Source: Ralstonia insidiosa (GTDB lineage Bacteria; Pseudomonadota; Gammaproteobacteria; Burkholderiales; Burkholderiaceae). Taken from it: a stretch of 64,000 nucleotides of DNA. The notes beneath the pieces were generated by a model that worked only from the letters and a program-made list of their open reading frames with translations, ran no database searches and had not been told where the DNA came from. Below, one piece after another: positions 24,957 through 33,764 of this stretch (the first letter of the stretch is position 1; each line of letters starts with the position of its first letter). The stretch is taken from assembly GCF_008801405.1 (NCBI RefSeq), contig NZ_VZPV01000002.1:992001-1056000 (forward strand), read 5' to 3'. A program made the translations under genes and the position numbers.

Positions 24957-26494
24957 GGGGTAACGACGACTTCGTGGTTGTCTTTGGAGGCTTCTTCGTG
25001 TTCAGCCACCTTGGCAGTATGCACGGTGCCGTTGCCGGGACTGCGCAGATAGCCCCAGATGCCATTGGCATCCGTCCAGCCGGTGGGCTGTATGTGAAAA
25101 GTCATGCCACTGACCGGATCGACCAGTTTTGCGGGCTTTCCGGTAGCGACAACTTTGTCGCCATAGGCCACGAGTTGCTCGGCGAGCGCTTTGTCGAGAT
25201 AGAAATAGGCCTGCGTGGCACCGCCCGGAAGATACTGGCCGGGAAGCTTGGTGCCAGTCTGCTCCGATACAGTGCCGACAGCGGCTTTAGGTCCGCCTTT
25301 TCCTTCGACTCTGCTGGTCACAAAGAAGCCGTCTCGGTTGAACTCATCAAGCACCGCAGCTTTTTCTCGCCATTCCTTGGCGGTTTTAGGGGCGGACCCT
25401 AGTCCCCACCATGCACCACTGGCTTTGCTGGGGTCGATATCGACGCCATGGGTGGCGCCGCCGGGCCCAAAGAACCGGAAGATCTCTTCTCCTTGTTTCA
25501 ATTCCCGATTGACGATGCGACCGCTGTAGGCGGCGACCTGCTCCAGTTGGCCATTCTTGTCGACGCGCTTAGTAAGGTCCGGGTAACCGGGTTCGGGCTT
25601 ATAGATGTGAGCGTACTTGTCAGGGCGTCCGGCAGGAGCCTCATTCTGCTTCCACCCCCCACGGGCTGAACGAGTCGGCAACGTCCCATCCTCCACCAAC
25701 CTGGCTTCGTCCGCCTTTGTTGCGACGCGCTCGCCGGTCGCAGCTTCATGCAATGCAACGCGGCTGGTGGTTTCTCCGCCTGAACGGACGTAGGCCTGCA
25801 ACTCGCGCAACTGCTGATCCAATTCCTTGATAGCTTTGGGGATCATCTCGTTCCCCTTGGCTTTGACCAGTGCAAGGCCATTACGCAGGGCATCAATTCG
25901 CTGGGCGAGGCTCGCCGGAATCATGGAAGCGGCCTTGGCCTTGATGAGCTGCAACGCGATCTCGAGCACATCCATCAGCGCACCAAAGCGGTCCATGATC
26001 TGTGCTAGGTAGTCTGAAAACCGGAGCTTTAGCAGCCACTGCTCCGCGTTCTTGACACCGATACGATTCAGGAAGGCAATGATTTCCTGCGCTCCCTCCA
26101 TGAGCTTCGCTGCGCGTGCAGCACCGGTCAGCAAAGCGGCTTCCTTGAACACCTTGACCACGATTCGGCCAACGCCTTTGACCACGCCACCGATGACCGG
26201 TATCAGCGCGAAGACGAGCACGACCAGCAGCACCCACTCGAAGACTTCGTCGCGCTTCTTGGGGTCGTTGACCAAGCCCATGATGACAGCGATCAGGTCA
26301 CGCACCGCAGTGCCATCGCCCACCAGGGGAATCATGCCAATTACGGCATCGACGAGGATTTGCGAGAAGCTCGCCTTTTCGTTGAAGGCGCCTTGGACCG
26401 TACCCCAGGTCCAATCACCGACGTCGGCGCAAATGGATTTGAACTTGCTCCAGGTCAGGCCACCCGGTGCCTGGGCCGTATCAGAAGAAGACAT
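24953..26494 (-). CDS. T6SS effector candidate with pre-toxin membrane region and unassigned C-terminal toxin domain
   Basis: A 513-residue protein 21 bases downstream of vgrG. Residues about 15-125 form a pre-toxin region common to T6SS effectors: WTWGTVQGAFNEKASFSQILVDAVIGMIPLVGD, then a second hydrophobic helix (about 87-110, VLLVVLVFALIPVIGGVVKG). A helical middle (about 125-250) follows. The C-terminal 220 residues, from about PDKYAHIYKP, form a separate domain with RELKQGEEIFRFFGPGGA, SGAWWG, TGTKLPGQYLPGG and a YGDKVVATG segment. I cannot name this toxin domain. The Arg-FFG, SxWW and YLPGG blocks faintly recall NAD-using toxins (ADP-ribosyltransferase or NADase), but no catalytic residue is established. 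Confidence 0.7.
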   Translation of the reverse strand: MSSSDTAQAPGGLTWSKFKSICADVGDWTWGTVQGAFNEKASFSQILVDAVIGMIPLVGDGTAVRDLIAVIMGLVNDPKKRDEVFEWVLLVVLVFALIPVIGGVVKGVGRIVVKVFKEAALLTGAARAAKLMEGAQEIIAFLNRIGVKNAEQWLLKLRFSDYLAQIMDRFGALMDVLEIALQLIKAKAASMIPASLAQRIDALRNGLALVKAKGNEMIPKAIKELDQQLRELQAYVRSGGETTSRVALHEAATGERVATKADEARLVEDGTLPTRSARGGWKQNEAPAGRPDKYAHIYKPEPGYPDLTKRVDKNGQLEQVAAYSGRIVNRELKQGEEIFRFFGPGGATHGVDIDPSKASGAWWGLGSAPKTAKEWREKAAVLDEFNRDGFFVTSRVEGKGGPKAAVGTVSEQTGTKLPGQYLPGGATQAYFYLDKALAEQLVAYGDKVVATGKPAKLVDPVSGMTFHIQPTGWTDANGIWGYLRSPGNGTVHTAKVAEHEEASKDNHEVVVTP

Positions 26495-26515
26495 GACGTG
26501 CGGATTAGAGAGGGC

Positions 26516-29308
26516 TTAGGCGGAAGGAGGCGGCGTGTTGTCGGTCGACAGGTATTTGTCGACAAGCTTGGAGATCTTGGCGTCCGATGGATTCGGATCG
26601 TGGTTTGGCATCGGCGTTTTGTCCTTGCGTTCAAAGGCACCAGGCATTGGGCCGTAGCTGACTTGTACGCTGCCTGGGGGAACGTTCTCCAATGTGGCTC
26701 GACCTTGGCTATCGAGAACGCCTTGTCGCTCTGATCCGTCAGCAAACTTGGCGAAATACTTGGCCCCCGCCAAGCCCTGACCGTCGTGGTAGGTGTGCTT
26801 CAGCAGGACGGTTGTTGGAGGAAGCACCCCCACCGGCAACGCAGGCAATGCCGCCGCCTGCCCACCCGGCCCGATAAGCGGATGCCCCGCCCCCTTCACC
26901 GACAGAAGACCCGACGTCTCAAACGTAACCGCATTCCCCTCCAGCCGAATCATCGAATCTCCGCCATGCAGCACGATGTTCTGCTGCGCAAGGATCTCGA
27001 CCGAATCCGCGGAGGACGTCACGGTGACAGCCTTGTCCGCCAGCACCGCCAGCGCATCGGTATGCGCTTGAATCGACACCGGTCCGCCTTCTGCAATCGC
27101 GCGAATGCCATTGCGCTGCGCAAACAAGCTCACGCCCTTGGCGGCAGCGGCTGCGACGACGTTGCCGACAGCCACGTGCCAATCGGCCTGCGCGGTGCCA
27201 TGCAGATGGCGCCCCGCATAAACCGTAGTGGTGGCCTGCGAGGCCAGTGCAATGCTCGAAGGCGATTCCGCCACCAGCAGTGGCTGCCCAAACTTGTCGA
27301 CCGGCTGCTTCGAGTCTTGCCCGTTGACGTTGCTGGCGTAGTGCCCGTCCTGCGTCGGGTCGAGCGCCTTGTCTATCGGCTCAAACGCCTCATTGGCCGC
27401 CAGCGGCAGCGCTTGCTGGCTGGCCGCGGCATCGGAAAGACGTTGCGCGGTCTTCTGCGCAGCGGTGAGTTGTCCGCGCGCCTCATGTGCGTCAAGCAGC
27501 GTGCCTGCCGCTTGCGCCCGCGCGGTGGTCGAGAGCAGCAGGCCTGCGCCCGCACGCACTACAGCCCACGCATCGGTACGCAACTCGGCGCCGGTGCCGC
27601 GCCAGCTGCCGCGGTCTCCACCCGTGGCGCCGTGCGAGGTCACGTAGCCGAGGTTGAGCTGGCTGTTGGCGGTGGAACTGGCCAGGCGTGTGCGCAGCTG
27701 GCCCGGATGATCGTCGACCACCCACTGGTTGTAGCCGTCGCCGCCCAGGCCTTGCGAGTGCCAGCCAGACAACGCTTGCCCGAGCGGCGCATCGGCGGCA
27801 GGCCAGGGCAGGGCGTCCTGCGTGTTGTGCAGTTGCATGGCGATCATCGGCCGGTCGATGTCGCCGTCGATGAAAGTGAGCAGCACTTGCGTGCCGGCGC
27901 GCGGCAGGTGGTTGCCGCCCCAGTTGGGGCCGGCGCTGGCGGTGGCCACGCGCACCCAGGCGGTGACTTGCGTGCGATCGCTGCTGCTGGGGTCGGAAAA
28001 GGCGTTGACCTCCGGCGCGCGCAGCCACGGAAAGCGCACGCGCACGCGGTGGTCGCGATCGGTAGTGAGCGGTGCGCCGTCATCGGCAATGACCACGGCG
28101 GCCTGGCCTTCAGGCGCGGTCGGGCGGCGGCGGTACGCGGGCACGATGGGCGCTTCGGCGGGCACGGCAATGAAACGATTGCGGTAGCTGCCCGATTCGA
28201 TTGATGTGGTGCCCAGCAGGCGCGCGATGTCGGTGCCGAGGTTGTTGGCGGCCTCATGCTCGACCTGCAGCGTAACGAATTCGCTGTGCTTGCTGTCGAA
28301 GTGCTGCGTGAGTTTGAAGCGCTGGCCGGCACCCAACTGACGCACGCTGCCCTGGCCTTGGTAGCGCAGGAAGGCACCCTCATGGGCTTGCATGCGCAGG
28401 CGCGCAGCCTGGCTGGCGCCTTGCGCGTCGGTGAATTGATACGGGCCGGAGGCTTCAAAGCTCTCCAGTGTGGGCAGTTCGCCGCCGGTGTCGTTGGCCG
28501 TGGCCTGGCCGGTGGTGGCGGCCAATGCCTTGTAATCCCACGACGCCAGGGTCACGGCATTGGTGCCCACGCTGTGGGTGTTCGAGAAGCGCTCGATGGC
28601 GTCTTCGCTCTCCGTGGCGTCGACACGGTGGAAGCGGATGTCGGACTGCGCGCAGGCGGGCCGCTCGGCGTCGTTGTCGAAGATGACGACGGTGTGGCGT
28701 GACTGGGCGTTGTCCTGCTGTTTGTCCTCGCTCTGCTGATGCTCAATGCGGAACGACAGCCCCTCTTCAGCCAGCAGGCGCATCACGAACGCGTAGTCGG
28801 TCTCGCGGTACTGGCAGCAGATCGAGCGCTTGGCGCACGGCTGGCTGGCGGCAATCTTGTAGTGCGCGACCGGGTACTCGGCAAAGACCTCTTCGATGAT
28901 CTCCAGCGCGGTCTTGTTCTGGTAGACGAAGCAATCACTGCGCGTGCGCAGGCGGTCGAGCCACGGCACGATGCGCAATCGATAGCGCGCCAGTCCGCCG
29001 TCACCGCCCAGCGATGCGCAGTCCGCCACGTAGCCGTGCCAAGCACGCCAGCGGCCATCGGCCTGCATCAGCCGCAGCGTGGCTTCTTGCGAGGCCAGCT
29101 TGACCGTATCCAGGTGGGCAGACGGGCTCAGGCAATCGACTTGCAGCACGAACGAGGCCGAGACCGCCTCGGTGGCGGTAAAGCGCTCCACGACGAGGTT
29201 GTCGGAGGCGAGTGCCGTCTCGATGGTGATCTGGCGGGTTTGCTGGCCGAGCAGTGCGCCCAGGGCAGCTTGCGGCATGTTGGCCGACAGGGTGGACAAA
29301 GGCTTCAT
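26516..29308 (-). CDS. tssI: T6SS spike protein VgrG (TssI) with C-terminal cargo-linked extension
   Basis: A 930-residue VgrG. The N-terminal phage gp27-like half contains WLDRLRTRSDCFVYQNKTALEIIEEVF and YRETDYAFVMRLLAEEGLSF; the gp5-like OB fold has HRVRVRFPW and WVRVATASAGPNWGG; then comes a DUF2345 beta-helix-like region (about 560-830). The last about 95 residues (HTYHDGQGLAGAKYFAKF and GRATLENVPPGSVQVSYG) are a transthyretin-like extension often used to hold an effector, followed by a short polar tail. It tips the Hcp tube and probably delivers the toxin encoded 21 bases downstream. The 3' end is less GC-rich than the body, suggesting exchange together with the toxin. Confidence 0.93.
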   Translation of the reverse strand: MKPLSTLSANMPQAALGALLGQQTRQITIETALASDNLVVERFTATEAVSASFVLQVDCLSPSAHLDTVKLASQEATLRLMQADGRWRAWHGYVADCASLGGDGGLARYRLRIVPWLDRLRTRSDCFVYQNKTALEIIEEVFAEYPVAHYKIAASQPCAKRSICCQYRETDYAFVMRLLAEEGLSFRIEHQQSEDKQQDNAQSRHTVVIFDNDAERPACAQSDIRFHRVDATESEDAIERFSNTHSVGTNAVTLASWDYKALAATTGQATANDTGGELPTLESFEASGPYQFTDAQGASQAARLRMQAHEGAFLRYQGQGSVRQLGAGQRFKLTQHFDSKHSEFVTLQVEHEAANNLGTDIARLLGTTSIESGSYRNRFIAVPAEAPIVPAYRRRPTAPEGQAAVVIADDGAPLTTDRDHRVRVRFPWLRAPEVNAFSDPSSSDRTQVTAWVRVATASAGPNWGGNHLPRAGTQVLLTFIDGDIDRPMIAMQLHNTQDALPWPAADAPLGQALSGWHSQGLGGDGYNQWVVDDHPGQLRTRLASSTANSQLNLGYVTSHGATGGDRGSWRGTGAELRTDAWAVVRAGAGLLLSTTARAQAAGTLLDAHEARGQLTAAQKTAQRLSDAAASQQALPLAANEAFEPIDKALDPTQDGHYASNVNGQDSKQPVDKFGQPLLVAESPSSIALASQATTTVYAGRHLHGTAQADWHVAVGNVVAAAAAKGVSLFAQRNGIRAIAEGGPVSIQAHTDALAVLADKAVTVTSSADSVEILAQQNIVLHGGDSMIRLEGNAVTFETSGLLSVKGAGHPLIGPGGQAAALPALPVGVLPPTTVLLKHTYHDGQGLAGAKYFAKFADGSERQGVLDSQGRATLENVPPGSVQVSYGPMPGAFERKDKTPMPNHDPNPSDAKISKLVDKYLSTDNTPPPSA

Positions 29309-29394
29309 CGGAGCGGTGTCGCGATGGATGCGTAAGCGGGGTCAGCAGGCTGGCACGGGTGTTGGCCGCGCCAGGGCGGCAAGCAAGGGGGCAA

Positions 29395-30186
29395 TCAGGG
29401 CAACGAAATCGTCAGGTGCGAGAAACGCGGCCCGAGCTTGATGACCTGCGAATAGCCTTCCAGTGTTTCGTTGGTCTTGGTGCGCAGCGTGTGCGACAGC
29501 CCGAGAAAGGCCAGCAACGCCATCAACGCAAACACCGCGCCGAAGATCCACAACGGCGTTTCGCGCTTGAGCGTGTGTGCGACCTTGTCGGGCAGCGGCC
29601 AGTGCGGTGCGAAGGCGGCGCGCTTGCCTTTGATGGCGGAAATCTCATCGCCCAGGCGTGCCGTCAGGTAGGCGAGCTTCTCTGGCCCTTCGAGGATGTA
29701 CTTGCCGCGGAAGCCCAGCAGCAGGCACATGTGAAAGACTTCGAGCGCCTGCAGGCGCGGGGCACCGTGGGCACGCAGTTCTTCCAGCTTGACGAAGAAG
29801 GTCTCACCGGCAAGCTGCTCACCAAACAGCACGAGCTGCAGCGGGCGGCGCTCCCACGCCGTGCGGATCGAGAAGTTGGACGACAGGATGGTCTCGTCCA
29901 CGGCCGCACAGAAGGCGTACTTGGCGTCGAACACATCTTCGGCCGACACGTTCAGGCGCTTGGCGCCGCGGTCGAACTCATCCAGGAACGTGCGTACACG
30001 CGCGAGAAAATCTTCCGCACTGGCGGGTTGCTGGCCATTGCGCAACTGAAACAGCATGAAGAAGCCGTCATAGAGCAAGTCCAGCAGCGTGCGCGCATGC
30101 GAGTTGGCTTCACGGGCATCGGCCCCGGCATTGCCGGGTGCGGGTGCCGAACCGCCAAACAGCGAAGGGGTGGTGGTAGCGCTCAT
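29395..30186 (-). CDS. tssL: T6SS membrane-complex protein TssL (DotU/IcmH family)
   Basis: A 263-residue inner-membrane protein. The cytoplasmic DotU domain (about 25-200) has LLDLLYDGFFMLFQLRNG, KYAFCAAVDETIL and RRPLQLVLFGEQLAGETFFVKLEEL, and is followed by one membrane helix at about 211-230 and only some 33 periplasmic residues. The peptidoglycan-binding domain found on some TssL proteins is missing; the separate OmpA-like protein at 56064-56906 may fill that role. TssL, TssM and TssJ form the trans-envelope complex. Its start overlaps the tssK stop (ATGA). Confidence 0.93.
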   Translation of the reverse strand: MSATTTPSLFGGSAPAPGNAGADAREANSHARTLLDLLYDGFFMLFQLRNGQQPASAEDFLARVRTFLDEFDRGAKRLNVSAEDVFDAKYAFCAAVDETILSSNFSIRTAWERRPLQLVLFGEQLAGETFFVKLEELRAHGAPRLQALEVFHMCLLLGFRGKYILEGPEKLAYLTARLGDEISAIKGKRAAFAPHWPLPDKVAHTLKRETPLWIFGAVFALMALLAFLGLSHTLRTKTNETLEGYSQVIKLGPRFSHLTISLP

Positions 30187-31529
30187 GAAGTCACCGCAAT
30201 CAGTTCAAGTTTGAGTTCCCGGATGCCAGCCGGGGCGTAGATGGTGATGGTCTGGGCCTGGAGCATGCGGTCGTACAGCATGCCGCGTGCTTCAATGGTG
30301 AAGTAGCACGCGCCCGGGCGCACCGGAATGGCCGGTGGCACCTGCGGGGTGTAGGTGATCGGCACGCCGGGCATGGAGGAGAGCACGAGCTTCTCCACGT
30401 CGTCCGGCGCGCCCAGCTTGAAGCGGGCAGGAATGGCCTCCACCAGTTCCGCCACCGGCATATCTGCCGAGACCGACAGGTAGAAGCTGGTCTTGTCGTC
30501 GATCTTGCCGGAGTCGATGCGGCCGAGATGGAACGACGGGCGTGTCTCTTCCAGCGCAATTGCAAAGTAGCGCGTGGAGATGACCGTATCGAGCAGCTCG
30601 CGCACGATGGTGTCCAGCTTGGCGAACACGGGGCCGGGTTGGTCGTGGTCGTAGGCGGGCAGGTCGGTCAGCGTGTAGCTCTTGGTGAACGTCATCAGCG
30701 CGCCGGCCAGGCGCAGCATCTCCTGGAACAGCCGCTCGGGGTGCAGGTCCGGATGGTGATACAGGTGCGAGAGCGCTGCAAAGGCCGCGTTGGCCGTATG
30801 CAGCAGCCAGAACGAAGCGATGTCGCCCGAGCGGAATTCGATGATGTTCTTGGTCGGCTCGCGGTGGAAGCCGTACAGCGCATTGACCTTGGCCTGCAGC
30901 GCGTCGAGCAGCCGGCGCAGCCGCTGGTAGAGCACAGCCGAAGCGTTGATCGACAGGCTGGGCGCCACGAAGCTCTCATCCAGCTCGAACCCGCCGGTGC
31001 CGGTGCGGCGCACGCGCACCACGGGCAGCGAGATGAACTGGTCGCGCGGCTCGGTCTCTGCCACCAGCTTGACCGACTTCTTCAGGAAGGTGATGGCAGC
31101 GGGCTCGGCCTCGGTATAGAGATCGGCCGTTTCTTCCTCTGCGCCCACAAAGCGCGAGACCGATGCGCCCTCGACCGGCTCGCGATAGTTGCCGCCGTTT
31201 TCCTGCAGCGGGTAGAGCGCGATATGGAATGTCAGCTCCGACACACCGGCCGGAACGGCATCCAGCACAAGCGGGGGGGGCAGTGCATCTGCCTGCGGCG
31301 CGAAGTAAAGCTCGCCATCCGGAAAGAACAGCGAAAGCTCCGTCACGCGCAGCACGCCGCTGGCGAGTGCATCAGTATCAAAGCGCGCGTGGCGCACGCC
31401 CCAGCTGTAGGGCTGGATGACTTGCGCCATCGCATGCAGGCGTGACTCGTGGTACGCGTCCTGGCGCTGGAAATGCTGCGGACGCAGGAACAGCCCTTCG
31501 CCCCAGAGAATCTTTGCGGAATAGCTCAC
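30183..31529 (-). CDS. tssK: T6SS baseplate protein TssK
   Basis: A 448-residue protein beginning (M)SYSAKILWGEGLFLRPQHFQRQD, the invariant N-terminus of TssK, and ending in the receptor-binding-like C-terminal domain. It joins the baseplate (TssEFG) to the membrane complex (TssLM). The start is GTG 31529, behind AGAAGGG. It lies 27 bases after tssJ and overlaps tssL by four bases, so tssJKL are one operon on the minus strand. Confidence 0.94.
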   Translation of the reverse strand: MSYSAKILWGEGLFLRPQHFQRQDAYHESRLHAMAQVIQPYSWGVRHARFDTDALASGVLRVTELSLFFPDGELYFAPQADALPPPLVLDAVPAGVSELTFHIALYPLQENGGNYREPVEGASVSRFVGAEEETADLYTEAEPAAITFLKKSVKLVAETEPRDQFISLPVVRVRRTGTGGFELDESFVAPSLSINASAVLYQRLRRLLDALQAKVNALYGFHREPTKNIIEFRSGDIASFWLLHTANAAFAALSHLYHHPDLHPERLFQEMLRLAGALMTFTKSYTLTDLPAYDHDQPGPVFAKLDTIVRELLDTVISTRYFAIALEETRPSFHLGRIDSGKIDDKTSFYLSVSADMPVAELVEAIPARFKLGAPDDVEKLVLSSMPGVPITYTPQVPPAIPVRPGACYFTIEARGMLYDRMLQAQTITIYAPAGIRELKLELIAVTS

Positions 31530-31556
31530 GTTGGCCCTTCTAGTAACGGGGTCTGC

Positions 31557-32237
31557 TCAACTGCCGCAGATTGCGGGCGAAAGCAGGTTCAGATCGGATT
31601 GCGGTGTGCTGCCGGCCGGCGTGGTCGGCGTGCCCGCGGTCAAGGTCATGGCGCAGGCGTGCAGGCCGATCACGATGCCGTTCTTCTCGTTCTTCTCGGT
31701 GTTGAAGGCGAACTTCCAGCGCTGGGCTGCCGGGCTGCGGAACAGCGCCACCACGCCGAGTGTCGTCGCCTCGCGCGAGACCTTTTCCGTGAAGTCGTAG
31801 CGCTGGCCTGGGATCAGCGTCATTTCACGAACCTGCACGAGATCGGCGCCGAGGGTTTGCTTCTCGCGTGCCGGATCGATGAAGGTGTCATACGGTGCCT
31901 GCAGGAAGCTGGTCGGATCCTTGAGCGAGTACAGGCGCACCACCAATGCCACGGGCCGCTTGTCATTGGCGGCATTCAGGTTGCTACCGGCGGTGAGCTT
32001 GAGCGGCACCTCGCGCGGCGGTTTTTGCGCGTCCGGCAGGTTTGACGACTTCAGCCCCATCGCTTCCAGTGCGCCATTGGCGGCGCCGGCCAGCACGCTG
32101 GCGCCCGTGGAGCAGGCAGCGAGGGCCACCATGCTCCCCCCGGCCAGTATCAGCTTGAGCACCGTCGCGACGCGGCGCCTGGGGGTGCTGCCGCAGCCCG
32201 ACAGCCTCCTTGCTGCATCGAATTTCATAGTCTTCAT
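31557..32237 (-). CDS. tssJ: T6SS outer-membrane lipoprotein TssJ
   Basis: A 226-residue lipoprotein with an unusually long arginine-rich N-terminal region before the hydrophobic core and lipobox ALAAC (Cys at about residue 42). The mature domain has the transthyretin-like TssJ fold with RPVALVVRLYSLKDPTSFLQAPYDTF and MTLIPGQRYDFTEKV. It sits in the outer membrane and binds TssM. First gene of the minus-strand block, so it is read from the divergent promoter region at 32238-32565. An internal start nearer the signal peptide cannot be ruled out. Confidence 0.92.
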   Translation of the reverse strand: MKTMKFDAARRLSGCGSTPRRRVATVLKLILAGGSMVALAACSTGASVLAGAANGALEAMGLKSSNLPDAQKPPREVPLKLTAGSNLNAANDKRPVALVVRLYSLKDPTSFLQAPYDTFIDPAREKQTLGADLVQVREMTLIPGQRYDFTEKVSREATTLGVVALFRSPAAQRWKFAFNTEKNEKNGIVIGLHACAMTLTAGTPTTPAGSTPQSDLNLLSPAICGS

Positions 32238-32565
32238 GCCTGATTTTTGTACTGTTTAATTCTATTGATTTGACCGGTTTTGCACGGGTTCGGGCAAAAG
32301 AAATCTTGAAATGTTTCGGTTTATTAATAAAAGAAAATGTGAAATGTTTCGGTTTCTTAATAATCGAATCTGGCCATCAAGATGTGCTACAAAGCCTTGA
32401 ATTCAAAGGAAATGTTTCGGTTCCTTAATGATTCATTTGTGGTTGTCAACTTCAACGAGCGGAGTGTACTATTTCGCGCCAGTCGAGACCAACATTTAAC
32501 TCGCCAATTCCGGTGAATATGATTGGGTATCGACGCACCGCTTTGAACTTTTGAAGAGTCTCGCC
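32238..32565. promoter_or_regulatory. Divergent T6SS promoter region
   Basis: This 328-base, AT-rich stretch separates tssJ (minus) from the TPR lipoprotein and tssB (plus) and must drive both blocks. It holds three 21-base direct repeats (described separately). On the minus strand TAGAAT near 32255 could serve as a -10 element for tssJ; I do not see a convincing -35. No sigma-54 site of the GG-N10-GC kind was found. Confidence 0.6.
32308..32429 (+). repeat. Three 21-bp direct repeats in the T6SS control region
   Basis: Copies at 32308-32328, 32341-32361 and 32409-32429 share GAAATGTTTCGGTT followed by two variable bases (TA, TC, CC) and TTAAT. Start-to-start spacing is 33 and 68 bases. Such phased, nearly identical copies between divergent operons are typical of activator or repressor sites. 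The motif does not match a regulator that I know. Confidence 0.85.
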
Positions 32566-33207
32566 GTGGCCAAATCCATGTCTATTTCCCGCGTTCTCCG
32601 TTCCCTTATCGTGCTGGCTGGTGCCGCTGCCTTGATCACCGGCTGTGCCACAAGCAACCCAGGCCCCCAGACGGACGAGGCTTTCAAGCAGAGCATGTCG
32701 GAGGCGGAAACCGCCGCTAAGGGTGGCCAGCAAGACAAGGCCATCGACCTGTATCAGCAGATCGCCAAGGTCAACCCGACGCGTGACGAACCGTGGGTGC
32801 GCATCGCCCAGCTCCAGTTCGGCGCGGAAAAGTATCCGCAGGCCATCCTGGCGGCTGAAGAAGCGCTGCAGCGTGATGGCAGCGACCGCCAGGCCAAGAG
32901 CATCCTGGCGGTGAGCGGCCTGCGCGTGGCGCGTCGCTCGCTGCAAGAGCTGCGTGCTGACAGCGCGCTGGCAGGCGACGTCAAGACCGATGCGCAAGTG
33001 CTGGCCAAGATGCTGCGTGACACGCTGGGCGAGCAGGTTCTGTTCCCGGGTGAGCAAACCGCCAAGCAGCCGGTGCGCCGCCCGACTCGCGTCGTCAAGC
33101 GTGCAGCGCCCGCCGCAACCGAGGCCGCCAACCATGGTGGTACAGCCGCTCCGGCAGCCACGGGTGGCGCCAGCGGCAGTGCTGATCCGTTTGGCGCGCT
33201 GCGCTAA
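32566..33207 (+). CDS. TPR-containing lipoprotein at the head of the tssBC block
   Basis: A 213-residue protein with a signal peptide and lipobox LITGC (Cys at about residue 28). A tetratricopeptide pair follows (about 48-115: KAIDLYQQIAKVNPTRDEPWVRIAQLQF and QAILAAEEALQRD), then a low-complexity Ala/Pro/Thr/Gly-rich tail ending ADPFGALR. TPR lipoproteins occur at this place in related beta-proteobacterial T6SS clusters, but the role is not established; assembly or envelope anchoring is a guess. I chose GTG 32566, with GAAGAG eight bases upstream; TTG 32551 and ATG 32578 are alternatives. tssB follows 44 bases later. Confidence 0.75.
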   Translation: MAKSMSISRVLRSLIVLAGAAALITGCATSNPGPQTDEAFKQSMSEAETAAKGGQQDKAIDLYQQIAKVNPTRDEPWVRIAQLQFGAEKYPQAILAAEEALQRDGSDRQAKSILAVSGLRVARRSLQELRADSALAGDVKTDAQVLAKMLRDTLGEQVLFPGEQTAKQPVRRPTRVVKRAAPAATEAANHGGTAAPAATGGASGSADPFGALR

Positions 33208-33251
33208 GCGCCGCACCGGTTCCCGCTTCCGCATTCCCCAGGAGGAACGTG

Positions 33252-33764
33252 ATGGCCAAGAAAGAAAGTGTGCAGAAGCGTCTGCAGAAGGTGCGCCCGC
33301 CGCGCGTGCAACTGACATATGACGTCGAGATCGGCGACGCGATCGAGCAGAAAGAACTGCCGTTCGTCGTGGGCGTGGTGGCTGACCTGTCGGGCCAGTC
33401 GGAAGTGCCGCAACCCAAGCTGCGCGACCGCAAGTTCGTCAACATCGACCGCGACAACTTTGACGACGTAATGTCCGGCGTCGCACCGCGTGCGGCCTTC
33501 CAGGTGCCCAACACGCTGACGGAAGAGGGTGGCCGCTTTGGCGTCGACCTGACATTCCGCTCGATTGAAGACTTCAGCCCCGAGGCGGTGGTGCAGCAGG
33601 TTGAGCCGCTGCGCCAGTTGCTGGAGGCGCGTTCCAAGCTGGCCGACCTGCGCAATAAGATGGCCGGCAACGACAAGCTGGAAGACCTGCTGGCTGACGT
33701 GCTGAAGAACACCGAAAACGCGAAGAAGCTCGGCGCCAAGACAAACGGGGGCGAGGATGCTTGA
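33252..33764 (+). CDS. tssB: T6SS contractile sheath small subunit TssB (VipA)
   Basis: A 170-residue protein starting MAKKESVQKRLQKVRPPRVQLTYDVEIGDA with PFVVGVVADLSGQ and a RSIEDFSPEAVVQQVEPLRQLLEAR segment, the diagnostic TssB blocks. With TssC it forms the contractile sheath around the Hcp tube. AGGAGG at 33240-33245, six bases before ATG 33252, fixes the start (a GTG precedes it directly). It overlaps tssC by eight bases. Confidence 0.95.
   Translation: MAKKESVQKRLQKVRPPRVQLTYDVEIGDAIEQKELPFVVGVVADLSGQSEVPQPKLRDRKFVNIDRDNFDDVMSGVAPRAAFQVPNTLTEEGGRFGVDLTFRSIEDFSPEAVVQQVEPLRQLLEARSKLADLRNKMAGNDKLEDLLADVLKNTENAKKLGAKTNGGEDA

Noticed and set aside
26786..28204. 472-codon open frame on the plus strand opposite vgrG
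   Set aside because: Antisense shadow; arginine/glutamine-rich with no recognisable domain, while the minus strand is clear VgrG.
32308..32429. hrpII box (TTCG-N16-TTCG) in the T6SS control region
   Set aside because: Each repeat carries TTTCGG, but the distance between successive TTCG copies is 29 bases or more, not 16.
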